A stretch of DNA of 64,000 bases, from positions 1,302,001-1,366,000 of the forward strand of contig CP136508.1 of the NCBI GenBank assembly GCA_008011715.2, read 5' to 3'. This document shows, one piece after another, positions 26,762-38,347 of the stretch (positions within the stretch are counted from its first letter, which is position 1; every line of letters starts with the position of its first letter). The stretch is from [Empedobacter] haloabium (GTDB lineage: Bacteria; Pseudomonadota; Gammaproteobacteria; Burkholderiales; Burkholderiaceae_D). The notes under the pieces are model-generated. The model worked only from the letters and a program-made list of their open reading frames with translations. It was not told where the DNA came from and did no database searches. The position numbers and the translations under genes were made by a program.

Positions 26762-27361
26762 ATGAATACATATCAGAAGTTTTTGGATTTTTTTTCGATG
26801 CATAATAAGGAGCGACTAGACGGCCTTACTTCAGCCTACTTCGATGGGATGGCCCAAGATGAGCGGAAAAGGGCATACGACTTTCTCTTCGCACGCGTCG
26901 TGTCTGGTGGTGTCGAGGAAGATGTGAATGGTATTTTTATGGCGGACTCCGGCAAAGCGATGAAGGATATGGCTGTGCTTTTGAATGCAAAGCAGCTCGG
27001 CAACATTGCAGAGATTGTTGTTGCTGGGCACATGGCTGCTGCTGGTGTGAATATGGACCTACTTCCAATTTTCATCAACGCAATGTCCAGTCCGGAAAGA
27101 GAGCTGCGTGAACTTGGTGCTCGTTATGTGCCGGCCACTGTTGAGCCAAATGTGCTAAACGGTTTGCAAGGAATGGTCAGAACTGAAACGGATAGACGAT
27201 TACTTATTCAGGCCGCAACTAAGCTCCTGCAATGCTTCGATCTTAGTGTTCATACGATTGATAAGGACGAATATATAGATCTGTTCAATGATTTGTTGAG
27301 TAATGAGATTGAAAAAAAGGAACGCGCTCTTGCGAAAGCAAAAGCCCTCGCTCAGAGGTAG
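26762..27361 (+). CDS. Candidate immunity protein 1
   Basis: 199 residues, soluble, mainly helical and AT-rich in codon use like the toxin end. MNTYQKFLDFFSMHNKERLDGL, then FDGMAQDERKRAYDFLF and GVEEDVNGIFMADSGKAMKDM. It is clearly paralogous to the protein at 27567 (shared NKERLDGL, ER.RA.DFL, GLF/GIFMADS). HEAT-like helices (LLPIFINAMSSPERELRELGARYVP) suggest a solenoid. Position directly after a type VI effector and its duplication are the reasons to call it immunity; no direct evidence. GGAAAT precedes its ATG. Confidence 0.65.
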   Translation: MNTYQKFLDFFSMHNKERLDGLTSAYFDGMAQDERKRAYDFLFARVVSGGVEEDVNGIFMADSGKAMKDMAVLLNAKQLGNIAEIVVAGHMAAAGVNMDLLPIFINAMSSPERELRELGARYVPATVEPNVLNGLQGMVRTETDRRLLIQAATKLLQCFDLSVHTIDKDEYIDLFNDLLSNEIEKKERALAKAKALAQR

Positions 27362-27566
27362 CAATACGCTAGCCTGAGAGAGTAAGCGTCACTGCAACGT
27401 TGAATGGCTTTATGAAATTGATTTGGTTTTGCTTTGGAAGGTTGTGATTTCCAAAAAAAAGTGATATGACATCGCCATCCCTGGGTGAGGGTTTAATGCG
27501 AACGGCGAGGAATGGGGTTGTGCCATGCCAACAGACAATGAGCTGAATGCTCGGGGTGGCGATAAT

Positions 27567-28187
27567 ATGGCCGATTTCTATGGGTTCTTTAAGCAGTGCA
27601 ATAAGGAGCGCCTGGATGGTCTGAACGAATGCCATTTCAGCGCGATGTCACTTCAGGAGAGGGCGCGAGCGTTCGACTTCTTGATGGAGCGGGCCCGGGG
27701 CAGCGGGGGTGCTGAATCCATACACGGCCTTTTCGTGGCGGACGCCTCGAGGGCGGTTGAACCTGTAAAAGCACTGCTGAGGGCTGGCACGCTTACGCAG
27801 TCCGGACAAATTGCAGCAGCCTGGAACTTGTACTGCTTACAGCCAGACAAAGCGCTGATCGATGTTTTTGTCAAGGCTATGACGGGTTCTGACAGTCGTG
27901 TCAGGGAAGAAGCAGCGTATTTTGTCCCAGATGCCTACCTGACAACCGAGTTGAAATTTGCTCTTCAAGCGATGATCGTTACGGAAGAGGAGCGGCTGCC
28001 GCGTATCCACGCCGTAAACAAACTTCTCGCATGCTATGGTGTTACCGAGGATTCCGTAGGTCGCAAAGTGTATAGGACGATATATCGGGGGCTCCACAGT
28101 GACGATCTAGTCGAGAAGGAAAAAGCGTTTCGGACTCTAGACGAGTTGTTCGATTGCCGCGACGATAGCGTGAACTGGATTATCTGA
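27567..28187 (+). CDS. Candidate immunity protein 2 (paralogue)
   Basis: 206 residues from the Met at 27567, chosen because MADFYGFFKQCNKERLDGL aligns with the start of its neighbour; a longer form from 27525 adds 14 residues. Shares FSAMSLQERARAFDFLM, ESIHGLFVADASRAVEPVKALL and VFVKAMTGSDSRVREEAAYFVPDAY with the upstream paralogue. GC content is higher than that of copy 1, so the two probably diverged or arrived separately. Probably a second immunity protein or one against a different toxin variant. 205 bp separate the pair. Confidence 0.65.
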   Translation: MADFYGFFKQCNKERLDGLNECHFSAMSLQERARAFDFLMERARGSGGAESIHGLFVADASRAVEPVKALLRAGTLTQSGQIAAAWNLYCLQPDKALIDVFVKAMTGSDSRVREEAAYFVPDAYLTTELKFALQAMIVTEEERLPRIHAVNKLLACYGVTEDSVGRKVYRTIYRGLHSDDLVEKEKAFRTLDELFDCRDDSVNWII

Positions 28188-28213
28188 AACGGCTGGCACT
28201 TCCCAGCGCCACC

Positions 28214-29113
28214 TCACCGCAGCCCCCGCGCCGCCGCCTCCGCCAACCCCACAAACGCCTCCACCCGCGGATTCCCATCCTCGACCCGCTGCGCCAGCAT
28301 CATCGTGGTGGTGGCCGCAGGGTCTTCCAAAGGCCGGTAGACGACCCCCTCCATCCTGATCCGGTCGAACGAGCTGGGCAGCACCGAGATGCCGATGCCT
28401 GCCGCCACCAGGCCGATGATGGTGGATGCCTCGCCAGCCTCCATCGCGATCTGCGGCACGAAGCCGGCCGCGCGGCACAGCCGGAAGATCTGCGGGTAGA
28501 TGCCCGTGCCCGCGTTCTTCGGGTACATCACGAACGGCAGGCCTTCCAGGTCCTTGATGGCCACCGTGTCCTGCGCCGCGAGCGGCGAGTCGGCCGGCAG
28601 CACCAGGCGCAGAGGTACGTGCTGCAGGGTGGTCAGCCGGATCGTATCCGGCACCGCCACCGAGACGGCACGGACGAAACCCAGGTCCAGTTCGCGCGCC
28701 TCCAGGGCCGCCAGTTGCGGTAACGTGGCCATTTCATGCAAGGTCAGCGCGACGCCGGGGAATTGCTGGCGGTACTGGCGGATGACGGTCGCGAACAGCG
28801 GCGTGAACGGCGTCGAGAACGTGAAGCCGACGCGCAGCTCGCCCGCTTCGCCGCGGGCCGCGCGCCGGGCCGTTTCCTTCGACTGCTCGGCCAGTGCCAG
28901 CATGCGGCGCGCGTCGGCCAGGAACAGCTTGCCCGCTTCCGTCAGCCGGACCCAGCGCTTGCTGCGCTCGAGCAGGCGGGCGCCCACTTCGGCTTCCAGT
29001 GCCTGGATCTGCTGGCTTAGCGGCGGCTGGCCGATGTGCAGCCGCTCGGCCGCGCGCGTGAAGCTCAGCTCTTCGGCGACGGCGACGAAATAACGCAGGT
29101 GACGCAGCTCCAT
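28214..29113 (-). CDS. LysR-family transcriptional regulator
   Basis: 299 residues. N-terminal winged helix MELRHLRYFVAVAEELSFTRAAERLHIGQPPLSQQIQALEAEVGARLLER (residues 1-50, quoted here in parts: LRYFVAVAEELSFTRAAE and LSQQIQALE) followed by a periplasmic-binding-type effector domain. It is divergent from the MFS gene at 29210 with 96 bp between, the classic arrangement for a LysR regulator and its target. AT-rich spacer near 29130-29160 probably holds the operator. The inducer is unknown. Confidence 0.92.
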   Translation of the reverse strand: MELRHLRYFVAVAEELSFTRAAERLHIGQPPLSQQIQALEAEVGARLLERSKRWVRLTEAGKLFLADARRMLALAEQSKETARRAARGEAGELRVGFTFSTPFTPLFATVIRQYRQQFPGVALTLHEMATLPQLAALEARELDLGFVRAVSVAVPDTIRLTTLQHVPLRLVLPADSPLAAQDTVAIKDLEGLPFVMYPKNAGTGIYPQIFRLCRAAGFVPQIAMEAGEASTIIGLVAAGIGISVLPSSFDRIRMEGVVYRPLEDPAATTTMMLAQRVEDGNPRVEAFVGLAEAAARGLR

Positions 29114-29209
29114 GTTATCGCTTTGAAGTATTAATGACGCTTCAAATATATATTGGACTGTAGGGAAACGCCAACCTAACATGGCTCCACTGTCTCACGA
29201 GGTTTCGCC

Positions 29210-30424
29210 ATGTCCCGCATCGCCGTCGGCACGCCCGACTTCAAACGCAGCAACCGCGCCATGTTCTTCGGCGGCTTTTCCTGCTTCGCCCTGCTGTACT
29301 GCGTGCAGCCGCTGATGCCGCTCTTGGCGCACGAGTTCGCGCTGACGCCGGCGCAAAGCAGCCTGTCGCTGTCCATTTCGACCGGGGCACTGGCGCTGTC
29401 GCTGCTGGTGTCGTCGGTCATTTCCGACCGCTTCGGGCGCAAGCCCATCATGGTTGCCGCGATGGCGGTGGCCGCGCTGATGACGCTGGCCTGCGCCTTT
29501 GCCGACGGCTACGGCCAGCTGCTGGCGCTGCGTGCATTGCTGGGGCTGGCGCTGGGCGGCATGCCCGCGATCGCGATGGCGTATCTCGGCGAGGAGATCG
29601 AGCCGGCGTCGCTGGGATTGTCGATGGGCCTGTATATCAGCGGCAGTGCGTTCGGCGGCATGTTCGGGCGGCTGTTCGCGTCGACGTTGTCCGATTTCCT
29701 GTCGTGGCGGGTGGCGATGGCCGTCATCGGCGTGACGGGCGTGCTGGCAGCGGCTGAATTCTGGCGCAGCCTGCCCGCATCGCGACATTTCCGGCCCGGT
29801 GTCGGCGGCCTGCGCGGCCTGGCGGGCGGGCTGCGCCAGCATTTCGGTGACGCCGGCCTGCCGTGGCTGTTCGCGCTGGCCTTTCTGTTGATGGGCTGCT
29901 TCGTCAGCGCCTACAACTTCATCGGTTTCCGGCTGCTGGGCGCGCCGTTCGGGCTGCGCCAGGGCGTCGTCGGCGCCATCTCCTTCCTCTACCTGCTGGG
30001 CATTTTCAGCTCCGTCTGGGCCGGCAAGCTGGCCGACCGGCTGGGGCGGCGCGGCGTGCTGTGGCTGGTCATGTCCGTCATGGCGGCCGGGCTGGTGTTG
30101 ACGTTGTCCGGCTCGCTGATCGTCATCGTAGCCGGCATGGCGCTCTACACGTTCGGCTTTTTCGCCTCGCACTCGATCACCAGCAGCTGGGTGGGCCGGC
30201 GCGCGCGGCCGCCGCAGGCGCTGGCCTCGGCGCTGTACCTGTTCTTCTATTACCTGGGCTCCAGCGTGGTCGGCTGGCTGGCGGGCATCCTGTGGGCGTG
30301 GGGCGGCTGGAACGGTGTCGTCGCCTTGCTGGGCGCACTGCTGGGCTGCGCCTTGCTGATCGCGCGGCGGCTGCGCTGCCTGGCGCCCCTCGAGCCGGCG
30401 CAGGCGCTGGCGCCGGCCAGTTGA
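29210..30424 (+). CDS. MFS transporter, YnfM-like
   Basis: 404 residues with 12 predicted membrane helices. CVQPLMPLLAHEFALTPAQSSL, then SSVISDRFGRKPIMVAAM (the loop 2-3 motif) and LGGMPAIAMAYLGEEIEP are typical of the YnfM/arabinose-efflux subgroup. A short Pro/Ala tail ends the protein. Probably a drug or metabolite exporter controlled by the divergent LysR protein; substrate unknown. Confidence 0.9.
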   Translation: MSRIAVGTPDFKRSNRAMFFGGFSCFALLYCVQPLMPLLAHEFALTPAQSSLSLSISTGALALSLLVSSVISDRFGRKPIMVAAMAVAALMTLACAFADGYGQLLALRALLGLALGGMPAIAMAYLGEEIEPASLGLSMGLYISGSAFGGMFGRLFASTLSDFLSWRVAMAVIGVTGVLAAAEFWRSLPASRHFRPGVGGLRGLAGGLRQHFGDAGLPWLFALAFLLMGCFVSAYNFIGFRLLGAPFGLRQGVVGAISFLYLLGIFSSVWAGKLADRLGRRGVLWLVMSVMAAGLVLTLSGSLIVIVAGMALYTFGFFASHSITSSWVGRRARPPQALASALYLFFYYLGSSVVGWLAGILWAWGGWNGVVALLGALLGCALLIARRLRCLAPLEPAQALAPAS

Positions 30425-30536
30425 CAGGCCGTTTGAGCGAGCGCAAACGACGGCCGGGCTGACGCAACCATCGCCAGCGGGACCGCTCCAATGTTCATCG
30501 GCACAAGAGGTGCCACATCAGACAGAGGAGGAAGCC

Positions 30537-30863
30537 ATGTTGCCGGAACAGGAAATCCGCAATCGTCTCAGCAGTCTGCAGCTGGCCGTCGGCCATGCGG
30601 CCCAGGCCTTGTCCGCCGAGCGCTGCCTGCCTGGAGAGCTGCGCGACTATATCCAGAAGCTGGACCGCCAGTCCGATCGCATCAGCGAGATCCTGGCGTT
30701 GCGCGATCCGCGCCGCATCGTCAAGCTGATCGAGGACATGGAAGTGCTGGGCGCGCGTGCGCGGCGCGTGTGCAGCAGCGGGCTGCCGCTGTCGGGCCAG
30801 ATGAAGTCGGCGGTCAACCACATGCATAACGAGCTGGTCGATTTCAAGCAGCGCTTGCATTGA
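30537..30863 (+). CDS. Small helical hypothetical protein
   Basis: 108 residues, not recognised. AGGAGGAAG stands just before the ATG at 30537, so translation is likely; the frame before it (from 30510) lacks a site. The sequence is all-helical (LSSLQLAVGHAAQALSAE, LRDYIQKLDRQSDRISEIL, MKSAVNHMHNELVDFKQRLH), like a four-helix bundle. No signal peptide. It stands alone between the MFS and Gfo/Idh genes. Confidence 0.6.
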   Translation: MLPEQEIRNRLSSLQLAVGHAAQALSAERCLPGELRDYIQKLDRQSDRISEILALRDPRRIVKLIEDMEVLGARARRVCSSGLPLSGQMKSAVNHMHNELVDFKQRLH

Positions 30864-31044
30864 CGGGCAGGCGACCGGGCGCCGAGCTGGCACGACAGCC
30901 GGTGCGCGTCTCTTACCGGCGCCAACTGCTATATTGACGGTCCGGTGGCCGCGGCTCGGTAGCATGCCGCGGTCCCTGACGACATTCGGATAATTTGCAG
31001 GCTGCGTTGCCGGGCCTGTACGAGCGAAAGCGAGGAAGCGTACG

Positions 31045-32103
31045 ATGCAGCAGTATTCAGTAGGACTCGTAGGCTATGGCCTGGGCGGCGCCACGTTTCA
31101 CGCGCCGGTGATAGCAGCTGTGCCTGGATTGCGGCTGGCCCGCATCGCCAGCCGCAGCGCGCGGCCGGAGACGCTGGATGCCTACCCCGGAGTACAGCTG
31201 GACGATACCCCGCAAGCGATGCTGGACGATCCTGCCATCGAGCTGGTCGTGGTGTGCACGCCGAATGCCAGTCATTACGCGTTGGCCAAGGCCGCCCTGT
31301 TGGCCGGCAAGCACGTGGTGGTGGACAAGCCGTTCGTGCTCTCTTCCGCCGAGGGCGAGGAGCTGGTCGCCCTGGCGCGGCAGCGCGGCGTACAGCTGAG
31401 CGTGTTCCAGAATCGCCGCTGGGACGGCGATTTCCTGACGCTGCGCCATGTGATCGAGTCGGGCCAACTGGGTGCGGTCCATACCTACCGCGCGCATTTC
31501 GACCGCTATGCACCGCAAGTGAAAGCGCGCTGGAAGGAAGCGGCGCAGCCCGGCGCCGGCGTGCTGTGGGACCTGGGCTCGCATCTGATCGACCAGGCGC
31601 TGGTACTCTTCGGCATGCCGCGCTCGGTCACGGCGCACCTGTCGATGCAGCGCGACGGCGCCCAGGTGGAAGACGCGTTCGAGCTGCAGCTCGATTTCGG
31701 CGCCACCAAGGCCATGCTGCATGCCGGTGCGCTGGTGCGCGCGCCTGGTCCGCGCTACCAGGTCCACGGCACCAACGGCAGTTTCGTCAAGCACGGCATC
31801 GATCCGCAGGAAGCGGCGCTGAAGCTGGGCGCGCGGCCTGGCGATGCCGGCTGGGGCATCGACGCTCCCGCCGACTGGGGTACGGTGTTCGCGGCCGATG
31901 GCTCGTGCAGCACGGTGGAAACCATACCGGGTGCCTATGAGGCGTTCTATCGCGGCATGTACCATGCCATCGCCGAAGGCGTGCAGTTGCCCGTGCAGCC
32001 GGAAGATGCGGTGCAGGTGGTGCGGGTGATCGAGCTCGCACTGCGCAGCCACCACGAACGCAGGACGATCGATTTCACTGGAGGGGAACACGGTGCAGGA
32101 TGA
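31045..32103 (+). CDS. Gfo/Idh/MocA-family oxidoreductase
   Basis: 352 residues. Rossmann start SVGLVGYGLGGATFHAPVI, then CTPNASHYALAKAALLAGKHVVVDKPF (the EKP-type motif with Asp) and a C-terminal dimer/substrate domain (SVFQNRRWDGDFLTL, GVLWDLGSHLIDQAL). Closely like YdgJ-type sugar/polyol dehydrogenases using NAD(P). The next gene starts inside its end with GTG, so both are probably translated together. Confidence 0.88.
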   Translation: MQQYSVGLVGYGLGGATFHAPVIAAVPGLRLARIASRSARPETLDAYPGVQLDDTPQAMLDDPAIELVVVCTPNASHYALAKAALLAGKHVVVDKPFVLSSAEGEELVALARQRGVQLSVFQNRRWDGDFLTLRHVIESGQLGAVHTYRAHFDRYAPQVKARWKEAAQPGAGVLWDLGSHLIDQALVLFGMPRSVTAHLSMQRDGAQVEDAFELQLDFGATKAMLHAGALVRAPGPRYQVHGTNGSFVKHGIDPQEAALKLGARPGDAGWGIDAPADWGTVFAADGSCSTVETIPGAYEAFYRGMYHAIAEGVQLPVQPEDAVQVVRVIELALRSHHERRTIDFTGGEHGAG

Positions 32104-32572
32104 GAATTTAGCCCTGTTGAGGGAACTCGAGCTCGAGGAACAGCAACTGCAATTCACCGCGTTCTCGAACGCGGACGCGCTGCGGCTTGGCATCGCGCTC
32201 GTCGAGCGCGCCCGCGCGCTGGGCAAGGCCATTACGGTCGACATTACCCGCAACGGCCACCAGCTGTTCCATCACGCCATGGACGGCACGTCGCCCGACA
32301 ACGCCAACTGGATACGGCGCAAGAACAACGTGGTGCAGCGCTTCGGCCGCAGCTCCTGGCACGTGGGCACGCGCTACCGCAGCAAGGGCAAGTCGTTCGA
32401 GGCGGACAGCGGCCTCGATACTACGGACTTCGCCGCGCATGGCGGCGCTTTCCCGCTCACGATCCGCGGCACGGGCGTGATCGGCACGATCACCGTCTCC
32501 GGCCTGCCGCAACAGGAAGACCATGCGCTCGTGACGAGCGTCTTGCGCGCATACCTGGAAACGCTGCGATAA
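32093..32572 (+). CDS. UPF0303 / HbpS-like heme-degrading-domain protein
   Basis: 159 residues. LRLGIALVERARALGKAITVDITRNGHQLFHHAMDGTSPDNANWIRRK and the later HGGAFPLTIRGTGVIGTITVSGLPQQEDH match UPF0303 proteins (YBR137W/HbpS fold). The GTG start at 32093 has GGAGGGG upstream and overlaps the oxidoreductase stop by 11 nt. Often found with Gfo/Idh oxidoreductases in related genomes to my knowledge; exact role unclear. Confidence 0.82.
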   Translation: MQDENLALLRELELEEQQLQFTAFSNADALRLGIALVERARALGKAITVDITRNGHQLFHHAMDGTSPDNANWIRRKNNVVQRFGRSSWHVGTRYRSKGKSFEADSGLDTTDFAAHGGAFPLTIRGTGVIGTITVSGLPQQEDHALVTSVLRAYLETLR

Positions 32573-32629
32573 GCGTTGCAGCCCGCGCTCCCGTGCCCAG
32601 CGGCCGGGAGCGGGACCGGACCGTTACGG

Positions 32630-33880
32630 CTACAACACCCCGGCCGCCCGCAGGGCCGCGATGTCCTCGGCCGTATGCCCCAGCAGCTCGCCCAGCACCT
32701 CGTCGGTATGCTGGCCCAGCGTCGGCGGGGCCGTGCGCACGTCGGCAGGGGAGGCGGACAGGCGCATCGGGCTGCGCACGAGCTTCGTGCTGCCGGCCGT
32801 CGGGTGCGGGACGTCGACTACCATGCCGCGCGCCTGCACCTGCGGGTTCTTGTAGACGTCGTCCAGGTCGTTGATCGGGCCGCACGGCACGTTGACGGCT
32901 TCCAGCAGCGCGATCCATTCGTCGCGCGTCTTGGTCGCCACCATCCCGGCCAGGATCGGCACCAGGATGTCGCGGTTCTGCACGCGCAGCGGGTTGGTCA
33001 CGAAGCGCGGGTCGGTCGCCAGCTCCGGCCGGCCACCGGCCTCGACGAACTTGACGTACTGGCCGTCGTTGCCGGTGGCGACGATGATGTGGCCGTCCGC
33101 GCAGGCGAAGGTCTGGTACGGCACGATGTTCGGGTGCGCGTTGCCCCAGCGCTTGGGCGCCTTGCCGCTGTTCAGGTAATTGCTGCCCATATTGGCCAGC
33201 ATGGCGACCTGCACGTCCAGCAGCGCCATGTCGATGTACTGGCCTTCGCCGGTGCGGTCGCGGTGGATCAGCGCGGCCTGGATCGCGATGGTGGCGTACA
33301 TGCCCGTCATCAGGTCGCACAGCGCCACGCCGGCCTTCTGCGGGCCGCCGCCGGGCAGGTCGTCGCGCTCGCCCGTCACGCTCATCAGGCCGCCCATGCC
33401 CTGGATCAGGAAGTCGTAGCCGGCGCGGTGCGCGTAGGGGCCGTCCTGGCCGAAGCCGGTGACGGAGCAGTAGACCAGGTCCGGCTTGACGGCCTTCAGC
33501 GCTTCGTAGTCCAGGCCGTAGCGCTTCAGCTGGCCGACCTTGTAGTTCTCCAGCACCACGTCCGACTGCGCCGCCAGCGCGCGGATCAGCGCCTGGCCCT
33601 GTTCGGTCGAGATATCGACGGTAACGGAGCGCTTGCCCCGGTTGGCGGCCAGGTAGTAGGCGGCCTCGCGGGTGTCGCGGCCTTCGGCGTCCTTGGCGTA
33701 CGGTGGGCCCCAGGCGCGGGTGTCGTCGCCGGCGCCGGGCCGTTCGATCTTGATGACGTCGGCGCCCAGGTCCGCCAGGTTCTGCGAGCACCAGGGGCCG
33801 GCCAGCACGCGCGACAGGTCGAGCACGCGGATGTGACCCAACGCTTTTGGCTTGGGTGCCGAGGTGGAAATGGTTTGCAT
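32630..33880 (-). CDS. CaiB/BaiF family CoA-transferase (class III)
   Basis: 416 residues. Opening GHIRVLDLSRVLAGPWCSQNLADLGADVIKIERPG is the class III signature; the catalytic Asp is Asp189 in AGVALCDLMTGMYA. The middle (GYDFLIQGMGGLMSVTG) and C-terminal PCGPINDLDDVYKNPQVQARGM are also typical. It moves CoA between carboxylic acids; formyl-CoA:oxalate-type and succinyl-CoA-dependent enzymes look alike, so the substrate is open. Start ATG 33880 (MQTIST) chosen over the upstream frame at 33910. Convergent with UPF0303 and divergent from ugpQ. Confidence 0.9.
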   Translation of the reverse strand: MQTISTSAPKPKALGHIRVLDLSRVLAGPWCSQNLADLGADVIKIERPGAGDDTRAWGPPYAKDAEGRDTREAAYYLAANRGKRSVTVDISTEQGQALIRALAAQSDVVLENYKVGQLKRYGLDYEALKAVKPDLVYCSVTGFGQDGPYAHRAGYDFLIQGMGGLMSVTGERDDLPGGGPQKAGVALCDLMTGMYATIAIQAALIHRDRTGEGQYIDMALLDVQVAMLANMGSNYLNSGKAPKRWGNAHPNIVPYQTFACADGHIIVATGNDGQYVKFVEAGGRPELATDPRFVTNPLRVQNRDILVPILAGMVATKTRDEWIALLEAVNVPCGPINDLDDVYKNPQVQARGMVVDVPHPTAGSTKLVRSPMRLSASPADVRTAPPTLGQHTDEVLGELLGHTAEDIAALRAAGVL

Positions 33881-33953
33881 CGATGGTCTCGTTGTTGTTC
33901 GAAGGGCCACAGCTTAGCCTATCTGTACCCCGGCATCCACTCATGCTACTGTA

Positions 33954-34703
33954 ATGGGCATGTGGCCCTATCCGACAATGATCGCCCACCGGGGCGGCGG
34001 TACCACGGCGCCGGAAAACACGTTCGCGGCGCTGGCGGCCGGCCTGCGCCATGGCTATCACGCCGTCGAGTTCGACGTGATGCTGGCCCGTGACGGCGTC
34101 GGCGTGATCATGCACGACCCCGACTTCGGCCGCACCGTGCCCGGCCCGGGCAGCGTCGCCGAGACCGACTCGGCCGTCCTTGCCGCGCTCGATGCGGGCA
34201 GCTGGTTCGGCCCCGACCATGCGGGCGAGCCGGTGCCGCTGTTCGTACCCTTCGCCGAGTACTGCAAGGGCCACGATATCTGGATGAATGTCGAGCTCAA
34301 GCCGGCACCCGGTCACGACGAAGCCACGGGCCGCTGGGTGGCCGAGACCGTGCGTCGCCTGTTTCCCGACGAAAGCGACCTGGCGCGGCTGCCGCTGCTG
34401 TCCTCGTTCAGCGCCGCCGCGCTGCGCGCCGCCCGCGCCGCGGCGCCGGGCCTGCCGCGCGCGCTGGCATTCGGCGCGCTGCCGCCGGACTGGGAAGGGC
34501 AGGCGCGCGAATTGGGCGTGCTGTCCGTGCACGTCGACCACAATGAGCTGACACCGGCGCTGGCGCAATCCGTCAAGGCGGCCGGCTTCGGCCTGTTCTG
34601 CTATACCGTCAACGATCCGGCGCGGGCGCGCCAGCTGCTGGGCTGGGGCGTGGACGCCCTCTGCACCGACCGGATCGACCTGCTGCCGGCCGATTTCCGC
34701 TGA
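33954..34703 (+). CDS. ugpQ: Glycerophosphodiester phosphodiesterase
   Basis: 249 residues, cytosolic type with no signal peptide. [19 protein letters not shown] gives the catalytic HRG..APENT motif, then [18 protein letters not shown] supplies the metal-binding Glu/Asp and second His. Cleaves glycerophosphodiesters to glycerol-3-phosphate and alcohol. The Met at 33960 is an alternative start. Stands alone, 94 bp before alaS. Confidence 0.92.
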   Translation: MGMWPYPTMIAHRGGGTTAPENTFAALAAGLRHGYHAVEFDVMLARDGVGVIMHDPDFGRTVPGPGSVAETDSAVLAALDAGSWFGPDHAGEPVPLFVPFAEYCKGHDIWMNVELKPAPGHDEATGRWVAETVRRLFPDESDLARLPLLSSFSAAALRAARAAAPGLPRALAFGALPPDWEGQARELGVLSVHVDHNELTPALAQSVKAAGFGLFCYTVNDPARARQLLGWGVDALCTDRIDLLPADFR

Positions 34704-34797
34704 GCCGCTGGCCCGTGCGACCGCCCACCGGCGGCGCATTGGTATACCGTATAATCAATCTTTTGCCAAATCCGCCTGGTTCTACCGCCAACACGAC

Positions 34798-37407
<2,610 letters not shown>

Positions 37408-37425
37408 GCTCGTAGCGACCTGGAC

Positions 37426-37450
37426 AAAGGCGGCTTCGGCCGCCTTTTTT
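37426..37450 (+). terminator. Intrinsic terminator of alaS
   Basis: AAAGGCGGC TTCG GCCGCCTTTTTT: a 9-bp GC-rich stem with a stable TTCG loop and T-run, 18 bp past the alaS stop. Confidence 0.92.
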
Positions 37451-37480
37451 GTTGGCCGCCGAGACCTTGGCAAGACCCTT

Positions 37481-37534
37481 GGTGTCAGGCACCTGTCTCC
37501 GGGCGTTACCGCCCTGAGACAGGTGCCTGACACC
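37481..37534. repeat. Intergenic palindrome (GTGTCAGGCAC type)
   Basis: Perfect 19-bp arms (37481-37499 and 37516-37534) starting GGTGTCAGGCAC, loop of 16 bases. Same core as the two palindromes at 52587 and 52678. Confidence 0.85.
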
Positions 37535-37785
37535 GGTGTTTCCGGCGTCATCGATTGCCCCTCGGCACCGCCCCGGTGCGGCACTGCACCGTCATGACGC
37601 AGTGCGTCAGCGACGGTTTTTGGTCTATACTCCGCACCTTGCGCGTCAGATCAGGGACTCGTTGTCTTACTTGATACTGGCGTTGCAACTTTGCAACGAC
37701 TAATGAACAATTTTGGTGCAGTGCGTCACGGCGGGGAAATTGGAGTAGACTGTGGCGACTCTGCACAAAAATTGGCGAGAATCTG

Positions 37786-38043
37786 ATGAGCGAAACTCTA
37801 CTCGAAACCGAAATCATGGAATTTCATAAGGAACTCGATGCACGCGGTTTGAATTGCCCGCTGCCGATCCTGAAGGCGAAGAAAGCCTTGGCCGAACTGG
37901 AAAGCGGGCAGGTGCTGCGCATCATGGCAACCGATCCGGGCTCCGTGCGCGACTTCCAGGCCTTTGCCAAGCAGACTGGCAACCCGCTGCTGTCGCATGT
38001 CCAGCATGGTGCTGAATTCACCTTCCTGATGCAACGCAAGTAA
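37786..38043 (+). CDS. TusA/SirA-family sulfur carrier-like protein
   Basis: 85 residues. ELDARGLNCPLPILKAKKALAELESGQ carries the CPxP motif whose Cys binds persulfide in TusA-type sulfur transfer (tRNA thiolation, molybdopterin, oxidation systems). The rest (MATDPGSVRDFQAFAKQTGN) is standard for the fold. A Met at 37816 could be the true start (MEFHKELDARG). No tus or sulfur genes adjoin, so the acceptor is unknown. Hairpin terminator at 38187. Confidence 0.87.
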   Translation: MSETLLETEIMEFHKELDARGLNCPLPILKAKKALAELESGQVLRIMATDPGSVRDFQAFAKQTGNPLLSHVQHGAEFTFLMQRK

Positions 38044-38347
38044 GAGGCGGCTGGCAGCGCGTCGTGCAGGCACGGCGCGTTCTCAGTGCGTTGTCACGGC
38101 AAGCTGCGCGGTTCGCGGCCGGCAGAAAAGGCTCGAACCGCAGGCTCATCGATGGGGTCGTCTTCCCGCATGAAGCACGAAAAAACAAGGACAGTTCTGC
38201 GAATGAACTGTCCTTTGTCGTTTTAGAGCGCTACCACTAACAAAAAATCGCACGATCGTGCTTTAATTCTGTACCAGGCTAGAAATACTCATATAATCTA
38301 GCCCACATTTTTCACCATCACCACTATCACTTTTCCAAAGGCATCCC
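38044..38347. other. Intergenic region: TusA-like terminator and etfB promoter side
   Basis: 304 bp without a gene. Terminator at 38187-38224. A TATAAT hexamer at 38292-38297, about 50 bp before the etfB start, is the best -10 candidate; the -35 region (38269-38274, ctgtac) is poor. Confidence 0.45.
38187..38224 (+). terminator. Intrinsic terminator of the TusA-like gene
   Basis: AAGGACAGTTC (38187-38197) pairs with GAACTGTCCTT (38205-38215), loop TGCGAAT, followed by a T-rich tail. Confidence 0.85.

Larger units (their letters stand above)
37408..37785. other. alaS downstream region with terminator, palindrome and promoter side
   Basis: 378 bp without a gene. It holds the alaS terminator (37426-37450), a long palindrome (37481-37534), and then AT-rich sequence up to the TusA-like gene that should contain its promoter. 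No further feature was recognised. Confidence 0.5.

Noticed and set aside
34727..34755. alaS promoter
   Set aside because: A TATAAT-like hexamer is present, but no acceptable -35 element at the right spacing.
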